A stretch of 64,000 bases of DNA from Eubacteriales bacterium (GTDB lineage: Bacteria > Bacillota > Clostridia > Oscillospirales > CAG-382). Shown one piece after another: positions 27,055 through 36,489 of this stretch. Where the stretch lies: the NCBI GenBank assembly GCA_028705495.1, contig JAQWDK010000001.1, forward strand, positions 223,228 to 287,227. The letters run 5' to 3'. The notes beneath the pieces are model-generated. The model had not been told where the DNA came from. It made no database searches and worked only from the letters and a program-made list of their open reading frames with translations. Numbering within the stretch: position 1 is the stretch's first letter; each line of letters opens with the position of its first letter. The position numbers and the translations under genes are program-made.

Positions 27055-27176
27055 TGATATTCTATATTTCTATACAATAAAATACTTATTCTTTTTGGTG
27101 TGAATACCTTGATTCCGACAACCATGATAATAATCGCGAGTATTATTGAAGTAAGTACGATCAACCCTTTTTTCAT
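27055..27176 (-). pseudogene. N-terminal fragment of a membrane-anchored protein
   Basis: On the minus strand MKKGLIVLTSIILAIIIMVV, followed by KVFTPKRISILLYRN, looks like the start of a protein with a signal anchor. The frame continues into the antisense of the truncated conjugation gene, so the original 3' part is lost at the joint. The family is not recognised. Confidence 0.35.
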
Positions 27177-27335
27177 TTGATCATCTCTATTTAAAGAGGG
27201 GGGAGTGTCAATTAGACACTCCATTGTTTTATATTTCTCTATTAATAGAAAAGAGAACCTATAATGAATAATACCGTATATTGATTTAAAAACCATGATG
27301 CTGTTACATAAATATCAACAGAATGAATTAAAATG

Positions 27336-27389
27336 ATCCCGATAGGGTATATCACAATAGATCCAAAGCTAATGATACCCTATCGGGAT
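27336..27389. repeat. Perfect 15-bp inverted repeat resembling the hipB operator
   Basis: ATCCCGATAGGGTAT (27336-27350) and ATACCCTATCGGGAT (27375-27389) are exact inverse copies separated by 24 bases, just past the hipT stop. Each arm contains TACCCTATCGGG, one base from the operator core TACCCTATAGGG at 29006. No good T-run follows on the minus strand, so a role as extra HipB binding sites is as likely as termination. Confidence 0.7.
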
Positions 27390-27404
27390 TATTATCTCCC
27401 TGTC

Positions 27405-28349
27405 TTAAAAACAAGCTATTCTCATGTTAATTAGTTCAATCAAAGATTTTTTCATATTATTAGGCAAAAATGAGTCATAGCACATTGAGATGAACTTATT
27501 TTGTTTTGATACGACTTTGTTAATCATGTTTTCAGCAGATTTTTCAGAAATACCACAGGTAGCTGCGAATTTTAAAAAGTCTTTGCTACGAATATTGGTT
27601 TTCTTTCCGTTCATAGGTAAAGCAAATTGTTCTTTGTCTTCGGGCATTATTACATTAACGGGTAATAAGTCATATGCCGGTGAGAGTATATATTCACCTG
27701 AGCCTTCACTTTTTTCAATCATAGAAAAGTTTTTTAGATGCATATCTGAATTACCAACAATGAAAGAGAACACCAAGCGCATAAAAAGTTCAGTAGTATC
27801 AAGACCTTTGCGTGATGAATATTTATCAATTATTTTAGCACAGCGTTCATACGAACCTTTGTATTTGTCTTGGGTCAATCGAAAATCAAGTTGACAAAAA
27901 TCTTCCATTCCAAACATTTGGATACTATTCTTTGTGAACACTCGGTCTACACGCTTAGTTATATATGCGAATCTTTCACCATCTTTGATAAGAGCATTTG
28001 GAACAGTAGTAATACCACTAGTGGAAGCCATCCTCATTACAAGATGTTCTGCTTCTGGCAGGGCTTCAAATTCTTCGATTTGAGGTTTTAGTATATATCC
28101 TGTAGGATAGTTTACAATGGTAAGCCGTTGTTTGCCTTCATGTGAGTGAAGATGAAGAGACAGCTTTTTTTGAACCCCAGGAACGGTGTGTCCCTTATTA
28201 ATGCTCTCGTTTGTTAATAATTCTAAAGTTTTTTCATTAATATCGATAACGGGTAATTCGTTCGTGCCGAAGAAGCTCTTAATACATGATTTATGCCATC
28301 CCGAGCTATTATTTGAACTAAGTGTCTTACCACAGTGTAAACAATTCAT
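27405..28349 (-). CDS. hipT: HipT kinase toxin of a HipBST system
   Basis: The 314-residue protein is a HipA-type kinase lacking the N-subdomain, as expected of HipT. It has a CxxC zinc-ribbon-like start (CLHCGK), a Gly-rich loop GHTVPGVQKKLS, the catalytic loop VGNSDMHLKNFS and the metal motif AYDLLPV. In the described E. coli system HipT phosphorylates tryptophanyl-tRNA synthetase; the target here is unknown. The two loop positions used for autophosphorylation in HipT proteins appear as T and P. Its ATG overlaps the hipS stop by four bases (ATGA), and AGAGAGGA serves as binding site. Confidence 0.88.
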   Translation of the reverse strand: MNCLHCGKTLSSNNSSGWHKSCIKSFFGTNELPVIDINEKTLELLTNESINKGHTVPGVQKKLSLHLHSHEGKQRLTIVNYPTGYILKPQIEEFEALPEAEHLVMRMASTSGITTVPNALIKDGERFAYITKRVDRVFTKNSIQMFGMEDFCQLDFRLTQDKYKGSYERCAKIIDKYSSRKGLDTTELFMRLVFSFIVGNSDMHLKNFSMIEKSEGSGEYILSPAYDLLPVNVIMPEDKEQFALPMNGKKTNIRSKDFLKFAATCGISEKSAENMINKVVSKQNKFISMCYDSFLPNNMKKSLIELINMRIACF

Positions 28350-28675
28350 ACTCGATCCTCTCTAACACTCACATTTCCAATACTATCTTTGCATGCAACA
28401 AGAAGTAATCCGAAGCGATCTTTAGTGTCGATCTTCCAGTTTCGGCTGACAACGCTTAATAGCCATCCTTCAGGTATTAATCCATCAAAAAAAGAAAAAA
28501 TCGTTTTCGATTTGTAGCTCACGGATTGTATTCGCAATGTTAATGAAACTGAACTGGGATTAACACCAGCAAGATAATCTGAATCATAGGTAAAGGTGTA
28601 ACCATCGTCTGTTTCTTTTAATTCACCGGCGAAAACATTTCTAACAAATATATAGGCTGTTCTAAAAGAGTCCAT
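28346..28675 (-). CDS. hipS: HipS antitoxin (free HipA N-subdomain)
   Basis: The 109-residue protein corresponds to the N-terminal subdomain of HipA (YIFVRNVFAGELKETDDGYT, GLIPEGWLLSVVS) encoded as a separate gene. In HipBST systems this protein, not HipB, neutralises the kinase. ATG 28675 overlaps the hipB stop by one base (TGATG), with AAGGA upstream. Tight overlaps on both sides indicate one operon. Confidence 0.85.
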   Translation of the reverse strand: MDSFRTAYIFVRNVFAGELKETDDGYTFTYDSDYLAGVNPSSVSLTLRIQSVSYKSKTIFSFFDGLIPEGWLLSVVSRNWKIDTKDRFGLLLVACKDSIGNVSVREDRV

Positions 28676-28923
28676 CACTTAATCCTTTCTTCGCTTTCTT
28701 TTTGGATATAATCGTTTTCATCGATTTTAGGTATTCTACCTGGAACAGCTTCCATACCAAACATTGAAAGAGCGGTGTTTACTTTGTCCATTCGCACCGT
28801 CTTTTTACCTTGCTCCAGTTCACGAACAAAACGAAGCCCCAAACCAGATCGCAGCGCAAATTCTTCTTGCGTAAGACCTGCCGCTTTTCTGCTGCTTTTA
28901 ATAAATTTAGCAATTTCATTCAT
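28675..28923 (-). CDS. hipB: HipB-like XRE regulator
   Basis: The 82-residue protein has a clear XRE helix-turn-helix (KAAGLTQEEFALRSGLGLRF, VRELEQGKKTVRMDKV). It is expected to repress the operon and to augment neutralisation of HipT. ATG 28923 has GGAG about nine bases upstream; the ATG at 28938 is the alternative. Two palindromic operators and a perfect promoter lie directly upstream. Confidence 0.85.
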   Translation of the reverse strand: MNEIAKFIKSSRKAAGLTQEEFALRSGLGLRFVRELEQGKKTVRMDKVNTALSMFGMEAVPGRIPKIDENDYIQKESEERIK

Positions 28924-28958
28924 TATATTGCGCTCCATTCAATGATTATTTTACGAGT

Positions 28959-28987
28959 ATTATATACCCTTTAGGGTTTAATGTCAA
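28959..28987 (-). promoter_or_regulatory. Perfect consensus promoter of hipBST
   Basis: On the minus strand TTGACA (28987-28982) and TATAAT (28964-28959) are 17 bases apart and match the consensus at every position. The proximal HipB operator fills most of the spacer, so HipB binding would block polymerase directly. Confidence 0.9.
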
Positions 28988-29019
28988 CGACATTATTTTT
29001 AAAAGTACCCTATAGGGTA
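28965..29019. promoter_or_regulatory. Two palindromic HipB operators
   Basis: TACCCTTTAGGGTT (28965-28978) sits in the promoter spacer and the perfect palindrome TACCCTATAGGGTA (29006-29019) lies upstream of the -35 box. Their centres are 41 bp apart, close to four helical turns, so two HipB dimers would bind the same face of the DNA. Confidence 0.8.
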
Positions 29020-29101
29020 TAAAAACATACATAATTTTAATTAAGTTACAACAACTACAACGTGTTCTATATGCTCAATTTGATTTTATTTATGTATACC
29101 A

Positions 29102-29191
29102 ATGTCTCCGGATGATGTTCCAAAAAGAGATGAACCCAACAAAGAAGAAAGCATTACCACGCCACCTTCATTTATGGTAGGCAATGGCTGA
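29102..29191 (+). pseudogene. Short tail of a lost element gene
   Basis: The frame MSPDDVPKRDEPNKEESI to PSFMVGNG is a 29-residue proline- and charge-rich tail with no binding site and no upstream domain, followed 35 bases later by a terminator. It looks like the 3' end of a deleted gene. The family is not recognised. Confidence 0.35.
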
Positions 29192-29225
29192 ATTAATGTA
29201 ACGGAAAAATAAATAGTGTAAGTCA

Positions 29226-29247
29226 AAGTAGAAAGCTACTTTTTTTC
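29226..29247 (+). terminator. Rho-independent terminator
   Basis: AAGTAG (29226-29231) and CTACTT (29236-29241) form a tight hairpin with an AAAG loop, followed by a run of T. Confidence 0.75.
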
Positions 29248-29273
29248 GTCATACACTTTTTTGGAGGATGCTC

Positions 29274-29651
29274 ATGAAAAATACCAAGGGAGAAGTCTGC
29301 CCAAAATTAAAAATATCTGTTTCCGGAAGGGAAGGAAGAATCAGAATCGGAAACGGAGTAGTCAAAGTTCTCGGAAACCCGTAATATATCTGTATTTATG
29401 TTTCTACCAACAATGATGCATTGATGGTTCGGCCTTGTGAGAAAAAAGAATTTTTGTCAATTAAGGTTACAAAAAACGATAATGTGATACCAAAGGAAAA
29501 TTTACGCACAATCAGCCTTCAATTCGTTTCTGAACTATGTTTAAAGAATGGTTGGAACATAAACGGCACTTATCAAATGCAGGGAGTATATGTTGAATCG
29601 TTAAATGCCACCGTGTTTTATTACAAAAATGCAGTTCTTAAGCAAACATAA
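29274..29651 (+). pseudogene. Small conserved element gene with a single in-frame stop
   Basis: GGAGGA precedes ATG 29274. The frame reads LKISVSGREGRIRIGNGVVK and VLGNP, then TAA (29382-29384), then YICIYVSTNNDALMVRPCEK and onward to 29651, all in one frame. Related ICE proteins read GNPEYI here, so a single GAA to TAA change explains the stop. The N-terminal part resembles AbrB-like basic strands, but the family has no known function. Confidence 0.65.
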
Positions 29652-29951
29652 CAAAGATTCGGTTGAATATAATTTATTATGAGTAAAATAATGGTATCAA
29701 AATAATTTCGGATTATCATGGAAAGAGGGAATGGCTCCGCTATTGAGTCTGTGAGTAAATTATAAAAAACAAGATGTTATTTCCCGGTATATTGCAAAAT
29801 TGCCGTTCTTGTAAACATTTATAATAAGTCTTACGACTAACCTTTGCTTGAAAATAAATCCGCAGATATGATTTTCTCCGATTACGAAATTGTTTAATCC
29901 TACGAAAATTGTAATTATAGAACTATAACATAATATTAATATAATGAAAGA
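29652..29951 (+). other. Intergenic stretch without recognisable content
   Basis: No reading frame, promoter or repeat of note was found in these AT-rich 300 bases. Confidence 0.5.
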
Positions 29952-29994
29952 AACACCTAAAAGCTTAGTTTTTTGCTTTTAGGTGTTCTTTTTT
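29952..29994 (+). terminator. Strong terminator hairpin
   Basis: AACACCTAAAAGC (29952-29964) and GCTTTTAGGTGTT (29975-29987) are a perfect 13-bp stem followed by CTTTTTT. No intact gene precedes it directly, so it probably ended a lost gene. Confidence 0.85.
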
Positions 29995-30031
29995 AATGCT
30001 ATAAAACATTGAAAGTTAAGAAGGCGTTTTT

Positions 30032-30384
30032 GTCCCTAAGATGCCATTAGCACTTGACGAGCTGCCACAGATTTTTAATATATTAGCCGGCCAAATGAGT
30101 ATCATCGGGCCAAGACCCGCATTGTGGAATCAGGACGACCTCGTCGCTGAGCGTGACAAGTACGGCGCAAACGATGTCCGCCCCGGTCTTTCCGGCTGGG
30201 CACAAATCAACGGTCGCGATGAGCTTGAGATACCAGCAAAAGCAAGACTTGACGGTGAGTATGTTTTTAAATGAGCTTATCAATGGACTTGAAATGCTTT
30301 TGGGGGACAGTCGTAAAAGTACTAAAACACGATGGTGTTGTCGAAGGCGGTACTGGTGTGATTGAACAAAAATACTCCGCTTAA
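30032..30384 (+). pseudogene. C-terminal fragment of an undecaprenyl-phosphate sugar transferase
   Basis: The frame LDELPQIFNILAGQMSIIGP, RPALWNQDDL and RPGLSGWAQINGRD is the hallmark C-terminal core of WcaJ/EpsL-type sugar transferases, which load the first sugar phosphate of exopolysaccharides onto the lipid carrier. A frameshift near 30265 moves the remaining homology (SMDLKCFWGTVVKVLKHDGV to EQKYSA) into another frame ending at 30384. The N-terminal membrane half is missing and no polysaccharide genes are nearby. Confidence 0.88.
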
Positions 30385-30569
30385 ACACTGCTAGAGAATC
30401 GGTGTTTTTAACGGGGTATTTTTTGTTACTTGAGCATAAGGATTACAAGAATATCATATTTATACAATTATAAATGATTAGATATAGTATGATACCCATG
30501 TATAGTCTTATTAATAAGTTTTTAGTAGTTCTACAAAATAGAGTCATCCTTCCTTTTTATCTTATTGTA

Positions 30570-31232
30570 CTAAACCCTTGATTTAAGGACAATTAAATTA
30601 TCTTCAGCAAGAAGTTCAGTTTGTGCGTCAAGAACCGCCATTACATCATCATCACGAATAATTGCGATAATATTAATTCCCTCTGTTTGTCTAAGCCTAA
30701 GTTTTTGTAAACTTTTTCCTAACCACTGTGAATGAGGTTTCATTTCTAAAATGTCGTATTTGTCAGAGCGATGAATATAATCCATTAAATCATTTGTAAT
30801 AAGTCCATATGCAATGCGCTCTCCCATCTCTTTTTCAGGTAAAATTACACGATCTACACCTATTGATTCCAGTATTTGTTTTTGGCGAGGACCATTAGCT
30901 TTCGCTAAAATATAATTTACACCCATTTCTTTAACAATACTTGCAGTAATTGCTGCTGCTTCAAAATCTGCACTGAATGCAATAATAACAACATCAAAAT
31001 TACCAATCCCTATTTTATCTAATGCTGTTTTATCAGATGCATCAGCCAAAAATGCATGGGTTGTATAATCTGAAACTTCTTGTATTATTTGCTCATTTAT
31101 GTCACAGCACAAAACATTAAACCCATTATCGAAAAGAGTTTTCGAGATACTACGACCGAATTTTCCAAGTCCTAAAACTGCAAACTGGGTTGTTCTATTT
31201 ATTTGTATTTTTTTATTTTTTCTTTTCTTCAT
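30570..31232 (-). CDS. ktrA: KtrA/TrkA-type NAD-binding potassium uptake regulator
   Basis: The 220-residue protein has an N-terminal RCK/TrkA-N Rossmann domain (FAVLGLGKFGRSISKTL, then an acidic strand end in LCCDIN) and a C-terminal TrkA-C domain from about residue 140. It gates the membrane subunit encoded just upstream in response to nucleotides. ATG 31232 is preceded by AGAGGA; an in-frame GTG at 31250 lacks one. It is the last gene of the V-ATPase operon, and no clear terminator follows. Confidence 0.88.
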   Translation of the reverse strand: MKKRKNKKIQINRTTQFAVLGLGKFGRSISKTLFDNGFNVLCCDINEQIIQEVSDYTTHAFLADASDKTALDKIGIGNFDVVIIAFSADFEAAAITASIVKEMGVNYILAKANGPRQKQILESIGVDRVILPEKEMGERIAYGLITNDLMDYIHRSDKYDILEMKPHSQWLGKSLQKLRLRQTEGINIIAIIRDDDVMAVLDAQTELLAEDNLIVLKSRV

Positions 31233-31252
31233 GAATAAAGTTCCTCTCACGA

Positions 31253-32674
31253 TTATCCTATCATAACATCCTCTTCGGCATATTGTATAACATCATCACC
31301 GTTGCGGAGACCATTTGACAGTGAAATAATTAATGTTATTGGACCTATACGTCCTACAAACATACAAAGCATCAATACAAATTTACCTATTTCTGATAAA
31401 AAAGGTGTAATTCCTGTACTTAATCCAACTGTACCAAGTGCTGAAGATACTTCAAAAAGCAAATCAGATATATCGTGTGTAAATATAGAATGATTTTCTG
31501 TTATTGAAAGAATTGCAGTACCAGCAAATAACATCAATAGCATTAAAACAGTAATTGTTAAAGACTTTTGTAATGTTAAAACTGATAGTGTTCTCTCAAA
31601 CACAACTATCTTTTTACGACCTTTAATGATTGACCAAACACTACAAAGGATAATGGCGAGGGTTACAGTTTTAATGCCACCAGCTGTCCCCCCTGGAGAA
31701 CCACCGATAAACATATAGAGACTTGAAAATAATTTAGAAACTCCTGTGAGACCGTCCTGTGGGATGGTTGCAAAACCAGCAGTTCTGAGTGTAACTGATT
31801 GGAATAAGGATCTTAATACTTTTTGAAAAAATGGTAGGTTTCCTATTGTTTGGGGATTATTATATTCAAAAGATAAAAAGAAAACAGTGCCTAATATCAA
31901 AAGTGTTACTGTCATAATTAGCGCAAGTTTTGTATGAAGAGAAAAACGACTTCTTTTATTATATTGCCTTGAAAACCAATACCTAATCCTATCAAGTAAA
32001 TCTCTCCAAACAGCGAACCCAATTCCTCCAATTATGATTAGCGTCATAACTACAATATTGATATAAACATTACCTGCATATGGTATTAAGCTTTTCTCAC
32101 CAAGTATATCAAAACCAGCATTGCAAAATGCAGAAACAGAGTGGAATATTCCATAAAATAGAGCATTATACCAAATAACACCTTTATGTAGAAATGAAAA
32201 AAACAGAAATAATGCTCCGATAAGTTCACAAATAAGAGTGCCTTTAATTACAAACATTACCATGCGAACCATTCCGCCAAGAGATAAATTATTGAAAGCT
32301 GCTTGAATAGCAAGTCTACTTTTCAATGAAATTTTCTTTCCGATGTTAACCATAAAAAACGTGAAAATTGAAATCAAGCTTAGTCCACCAATTTGAATTA
32401 AAATCAGGATTACAATTTTTCCGAAAATACTCCATGTAGTTGCAGTAGTAAGAGTAACTAATCCTGTAACACATACGGCAGAAACCGAAGTAAAAAAAGC
32501 ATCAAGAACAGATATGTTTATATTCTGAGCACGCGAAACAGGAAGAGATAGGAGAACACCTCCAATTATAATAATAAGTAAAAAACTTAATGTTATGATT
32601 TGTGCTGGAGAGAGTTTTTTTTGTAGTTTCTTAACTAAGAATGGTGTGCTTAACTCTATTTTTATTTTTGCCAT
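31253..32674 (-). CDS. ntpJ: KtrB/TrkH-type K+ translocating subunit (NtpJ-like)
   Basis: The 473-residue membrane protein has the four-fold M-P-M repeat of Trk/Ktr/HKT transporters. The selectivity-filter glycines are visible in SVSAVCVTGL, SVSAFCNAGF, SVTLRTAGF and SSALGTVGL. It would admit K+, probably driven by Na+ or membrane potential. In Enterococcus hirae the same gene (ntpJ) closes the Na+-ATPase operon. The ktrA-like partner follows 20 bases downstream. Confidence 0.9.
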   Translation of the reverse strand: MAKIKIELSTPFLVKKLQKKLSPAQIITLSFLLIIIIGGVLLSLPVSRAQNINISVLDAFFTSVSAVCVTGLVTLTTATTWSIFGKIVILILIQIGGLSLISIFTFFMVNIGKKISLKSRLAIQAAFNNLSLGGMVRMVMFVIKGTLICELIGALFLFFSFLHKGVIWYNALFYGIFHSVSAFCNAGFDILGEKSLIPYAGNVYINIVVMTLIIIGGIGFAVWRDLLDRIRYWFSRQYNKRSRFSLHTKLALIMTVTLLILGTVFFLSFEYNNPQTIGNLPFFQKVLRSLFQSVTLRTAGFATIPQDGLTGVSKLFSSLYMFIGGSPGGTAGGIKTVTLAIILCSVWSIIKGRKKIVVFERTLSVLTLQKSLTITVLMLLMLFAGTAILSITENHSIFTHDISDLLFEVSSALGTVGLSTGITPFLSEIGKFVLMLCMFVGRIGPITLIISLSNGLRNGDDVIQYAEEDVMIG

Positions 32675-32691
32675 ATTAACACCTAATGTTT

Positions 32692-33318
32692 TTAAATCTC
32701 TGGCGATATCTCATAATCCTGCATTTTTATCAATCGAGTAACCCTGTCTCTCTCATTATCTTCAAGACGCATTTTTATGAACCGTATTGTTTCTTTCAAC
32801 TGAGGTATTGTCATATATTCCAAAGCGTTTACTCTTCTGCGTGTCTTTTCTAATTCAGCTGAAAGGATAACATAGTGCTTTTCCAGTTGTGCCAGACGCA
32901 AGAAATCCTGAAAAAGCTTCGACATCTTTTGTTTTGTCTCGTTTAAAGCCGGTGAAAGAGAAAAGCTCTTAGTTCTATCCGGCCCAGAGTTTTTAAATGA
33001 CATAATAGGAACGATTACACCCATCTGATTTTTGGATTGTATGTCAACCTCTATCATTGGCTCAGTAATTAGACAACTCGCCAAGATCTCTGTTTGTGAG
33101 AATGCGGATTTTGCAAGTGTCGCTTGATGGTTGATATTTCGGTATTGCTTTTCTACGTTTAAGCGAAGAGATGCTGTTTCTTTAATAATCGCAATAAACT
33201 GCCTCATTAGTTCATCTTGTTTATCTTTAAGGAGCTTATGTCCTCTTTCAGATAACTGAAGTTGCTTTTTTAAACGAGACAGCTCCATGCGTGTAGGACT
33301 TACTGGAAGCAAGCTCAT
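32692..33318 (-). CDS. ntpD: V-type ATPase subunit D
   Basis: The 208-residue subunit D forms the central rotor shaft inside the A3B3 ring. The sequence starts with the family pattern SPTRMELSRLKKQL, and both ends are long helices that pair as a coiled coil, with ALEYMTIPQLKETIRFI near the C-terminus. The start lies four bases after the ntpB stop, so the genes are tightly coupled. Confidence 0.93.
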   Translation of the reverse strand: MSLLPVSPTRMELSRLKKQLQLSERGHKLLKDKQDELMRQFIAIIKETASLRLNVEKQYRNINHQATLAKSAFSQTEILASCLITEPMIEVDIQSKNQMGVIVPIMSFKNSGPDRTKSFSLSPALNETKQKMSKLFQDFLRLAQLEKHYVILSAELEKTRRRVNALEYMTIPQLKETIRFIKMRLEDNERDRVTRLIKMQDYEISPEI

Positions 33319-33321
33319 ATT

Positions 33322-34695
33322 CTACTCCTCTGGCAAATATCGTTCTATTAATTTCGGGGAGATACGCTTTAACTCACTCTTTGGTAAATCAGCGAGAAGC
33401 GACCATCCAAGGTCAAGTGTTTCTTCAATACTACGATTTGTATAAAAGCTTTGGTTTACATATTCTTGTTCAAATCGCACAGCGAAGCGTGCATACGTCT
33501 GATCAATTTCAGATAATGCAGAATCACCTAAAACCACAGCTAACTCTTTCGCTTTCTTACCCTGGGCGTATGCGCTAAATATTTGATTCATAGTTGAAGC
33601 ATGATCTTCACGGGTTTTTCCAACACCGATACCTTTGTCTTTTAACCTTGAAAGCGAAGTCAAAACATCAATAGGCGGTACGATTGCTTTATCATACAAT
33701 GCCCTTGATAATAGAATCTGCCCCTCTGTTATATATCCGGTTAAATCCGGAATCGGGTGGGTGATATCTCCTTCAGGCATAGTTAAAATCGGAATTTGTG
33801 TTATAGAACCGTTTTTGCCTTTAATTCTTCCAGCCCGCTCATATAAAGTAGATAAATTTGTATAAAGATATCCAGGATATCCACGCCTTCCAGGCACTTC
33901 GCGTCTTGCTGCGGATATTTCTCTTAACGCTTCACAGTAGTTTGTCATGTCGCTCATGATAACAAGGACATGCATGTCTTTTTCAAATGCAAGGTATTCT
34001 GCTGCTGTTAGTGCCATTTTAGGAGTAGCAATTCGTTCCATAGCAGGGTCGCTTGCTAAATTCAAAAACATTACTGTGCGATCAATTGCACCTGTCTTTC
34101 GGAAATCTTCTATAAAGAAACTAGCTTCTTCAAAGGTGATACCAATTGCTGCAAAAACAACAGCAAAGCGTTCTTTTGAATTTAAAACCTTTGCTTGACG
34201 GGCAATTTGTGCAGCAAGTTCCTGGTGGGGTAATCCGGATGATGAAAAAATAGGAAGCTTTTGTCCTCTTACAAGCGTATTCAAATGGTCGATAGCAGAA
34301 ATTCCCGTCTGAATAAACTCATCCGGATAGTCTCGTGCTATCGGGTTTATAGCTTCGCCATTGATATCCAATGATTTTTCAGCAACAAAAGGGGGAAGAC
34401 CATCTTTTACTTGTCCTAATCCGTCAAATACACGACCAATCATTTCTGGTGTAACATCAAGAGTGAAGGGGTGTCCTATAAATCTAACTTTTGAATCTCT
34501 TAAATTTATGCCGCCAGTACCTTCAAATATCTGAACCAAAGCTCTCGAGCCGTTTACTTCCAATACTTGACCCTGTCTGACTGTACCGTTTTGCATATGC
34601 ACTTCGATTAGCTCGTCGTACTTTACACCTTCCACGTGCTCAACAGTCATTAAGGGACCGATAACATTTTGTATGCTCTTATAAGTTTTAATCAT
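33322..34695 (-). CDS. ntpB: V-type ATPase subunit B
   Basis: The 457-residue non-catalytic subunit B has the ATPase fold without a P-loop: [18 protein letters not shown] replaces Walker A. It alternates with subunit A in the hexameric head. [20 protein letters not shown] and [11 protein letters not shown] are typical. The gene ends four bases before ntpD and begins one base after ntpA. Length and motifs are complete. Confidence 0.95.
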   Translation of the reverse strand: MIKTYKSIQNVIGPLMTVEHVEGVKYDELIEVHMQNGTVRQGQVLEVNGSRALVQIFEGTGGINLRDSKVRFIGHPFTLDVTPEMIGRVFDGLGQVKDGLPPFVAEKSLDINGEAINPIARDYPDEFIQTGISAIDHLNTLVRGQKLPIFSSSGLPHQELAAQIARQAKVLNSKERFAVVFAAIGITFEEASFFIEDFRKTGAIDRTVMFLNLASDPAMERIATPKMALTAAEYLAFEKDMHVLVIMSDMTNYCEALREISAARREVPGRRGYPGYLYTNLSTLYERAGRIKGKNGSITQIPILTMPEGDITHPIPDLTGYITEGQILLSRALYDKAIVPPIDVLTSLSRLKDKGIGVGKTREDHASTMNQIFSAYAQGKKAKELAVVLGDSALSEIDQTYARFAVRFEQEYVNQSFYTNRSIEETLDLGWSLLADLPKSELKRISPKLIERYLPEE

Positions 34696-36471
34696 TTATT
34701 TGCTCACCTCTTCGCCCCTTAGGTCGCTGAAATATGATGCAATGGATTGCTTTATATCATCAAATTCAATCAAATCATACTCAGAAATATACTTGCATCG
34801 AGCTATTTTATTTCTTAGATTTAAACTGTTTTCATAAACAGTTAAAAAAGGAATGCCTAATTCTGAAGCTTGTGTTGCGAAGTCCGCAAAGGATTTTATG
34901 ATCGTGAGCATCTTTGATTGCTTTTCTATAGATGAATAAGAGTCAATATCATCAAAAGAGTTTTGTTGCAAATAGTCCTCACGAACAGATTTTGCTACTT
35001 CTAATGTTATACGATCTTTATCAGAAAGCGAATCAACACCTATTAGTCGTACCACTTCTTCTATTCTGGCTTCATCATTTAATATATCTACCATCCATCT
35101 CACCATGACGCTCCAATCAGCCGAAAGAGTATGGTCTACTGCTTTTCTAACCTGGTCGCCGTAAAGAGAGTAAGAGGTAAGCCAATGTATTGCAGGGAAA
35201 TGACGTTGTCTTGCCAATGTCGCATCCAACCCCCAGAATACCTTAACCACGCGCAATGTATTTTGAGTAACAGGTTCCGCTATATCTCCTCCGGGGGGTG
35301 ATACAGCGCTAATAGCAGTAATGCTACCAATGCGTTCGTCTTTTCCTAATGCTCTGACACGACCAGCTCGCTCATAATAATTAGAGATACGGCTTGCAAG
35401 ATATGCAGGATACCCTTCATCACCGGGCATTTCTTGTAAGCGTCCAGACATTTCCCTAAGAGCTTCAGCCCAACGCGAGGTTGAATCAGCCATAATAGCA
35501 ACATTATATCCCATGTCACGGTAGTATTCGGCAATTGTGATACCAGTATAAATGGAAGCCTCTCTGGCTGCAACAGGCATATTTGAAGTGTTCGCAATAA
35601 GAATTGTGCGGTCCATGATTGAGTTGCCTGTACGCGGATCAGTTAGTTTTGGGAATTCATTCATGACATCTGTCATTTCATTTCCTCGTTCTCCGCAACC
35701 CACATATACAACCAAATCGACATCACTCCACTTGGCAATTTGATGCTGAACAACTGTCTTGCCTGCTCCAAAAGGGCCCGGAACTGCTGCAGTTCCACCT
35801 TTCATAACTGGAAACAAGGTATCAATAACTCGTTGACCGGTTATGAGGGGTTCAATTGGATTCAACTTTTCTGAAACAGGGCGAGCATAACGCACAGGCC
35901 ATTTTTGTAGCATTGTCAATTCTTGTTTTTTATCGCCATTGTCTATTAGTACAACAGTTTCTTCAATTGTGCGTAAGCCGTCAAAAATGGCCGTAACCTT
36001 ACCCGAAATACCAAAAGGCACAAGGATTTTATGAATAATCGATGATGTTTCTTGAACGGTTCCTAAAACATCACCCGAAACGACCATATCACCAACAGCG
36101 ACTTGAGAAACAAAATCCCACTTCTTTTGGCGATCTAAGGATGGAACATGTATACCTTTTGTAAGAAAAACACTGCTTGAGTTCTCCATAAAGCGGTCGA
36201 GTGGTCGCTGAATACCATCAAACATCTGAGAAATAAGTCCTGGTCCGAGTTCGACAGACAATGCTTCACCTGTTGAAACTAATGGTTCACCAGGGCCAAT
36301 TCCTGATGTTTCTTCATAAACTTGTACGGAAGCCAAATCGCCCCGCATTTCTATGATTTCACCAATTAGCTTTTTCTCACCGACATGACATACATCTTGT
36401 ATATTTGCATCCTCCATCCCACTTGCAGTTACAAGCGGACCGGAAACTTTTACAATAACACCTGATTTCAA
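34696..36471 (-). CDS. ntpA: V-type ATPase catalytic subunit A
   Basis: The 591-residue catalytic subunit has Walker [18 protein letters not shown], the GERGNEM and [12 protein letters not shown] segments, and the roughly 90-residue non-homologous insert that distinguishes V/A-type A subunits from F-type beta. It hydrolyses ATP to turn the rotor. The start at 36471 lies 18 bases after the ntpG stop. Confidence 0.95.
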   Translation of the reverse strand: MKSGVIVKVSGPLVTASGMEDANIQDVCHVGEKKLIGEIIEMRGDLASVQVYEETSGIGPGEPLVSTGEALSVELGPGLISQMFDGIQRPLDRFMENSSSVFLTKGIHVPSLDRQKKWDFVSQVAVGDMVVSGDVLGTVQETSSIIHKILVPFGISGKVTAIFDGLRTIEETVVLIDNGDKKQELTMLQKWPVRYARPVSEKLNPIEPLITGQRVIDTLFPVMKGGTAAVPGPFGAGKTVVQHQIAKWSDVDLVVYVGCGERGNEMTDVMNEFPKLTDPRTGNSIMDRTILIANTSNMPVAAREASIYTGITIAEYYRDMGYNVAIMADSTSRWAEALREMSGRLQEMPGDEGYPAYLASRISNYYERAGRVRALGKDERIGSITAISAVSPPGGDIAEPVTQNTLRVVKVFWGLDATLARQRHFPAIHWLTSYSLYGDQVRKAVDHTLSADWSVMVRWMVDILNDEARIEEVVRLIGVDSLSDKDRITLEVAKSVREDYLQQNSFDDIDSYSSIEKQSKMLTIIKSFADFATQASELGIPFLTVYENSLNLRNKIARCKYISEYDLIEFDDIKQSIASYFSDLRGEEVSK

Positions 36472-36489
36472 ATAATCACCACCTAAAAA

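Noticed and set aside
27405-28938. Reading the minus-strand toxin locus as an ordinary two-gene hipBA
   Set aside because: The N-terminal subdomain of HipA is a separate overlapping gene and the kinase is correspondingly short, which is the HipBST layout.
29952-29994. The 13-bp stem as an element attachment site
   Set aside because: It is followed by a T-run and has no second copy at the other side of the element within the window, so a terminator is the simpler reading.
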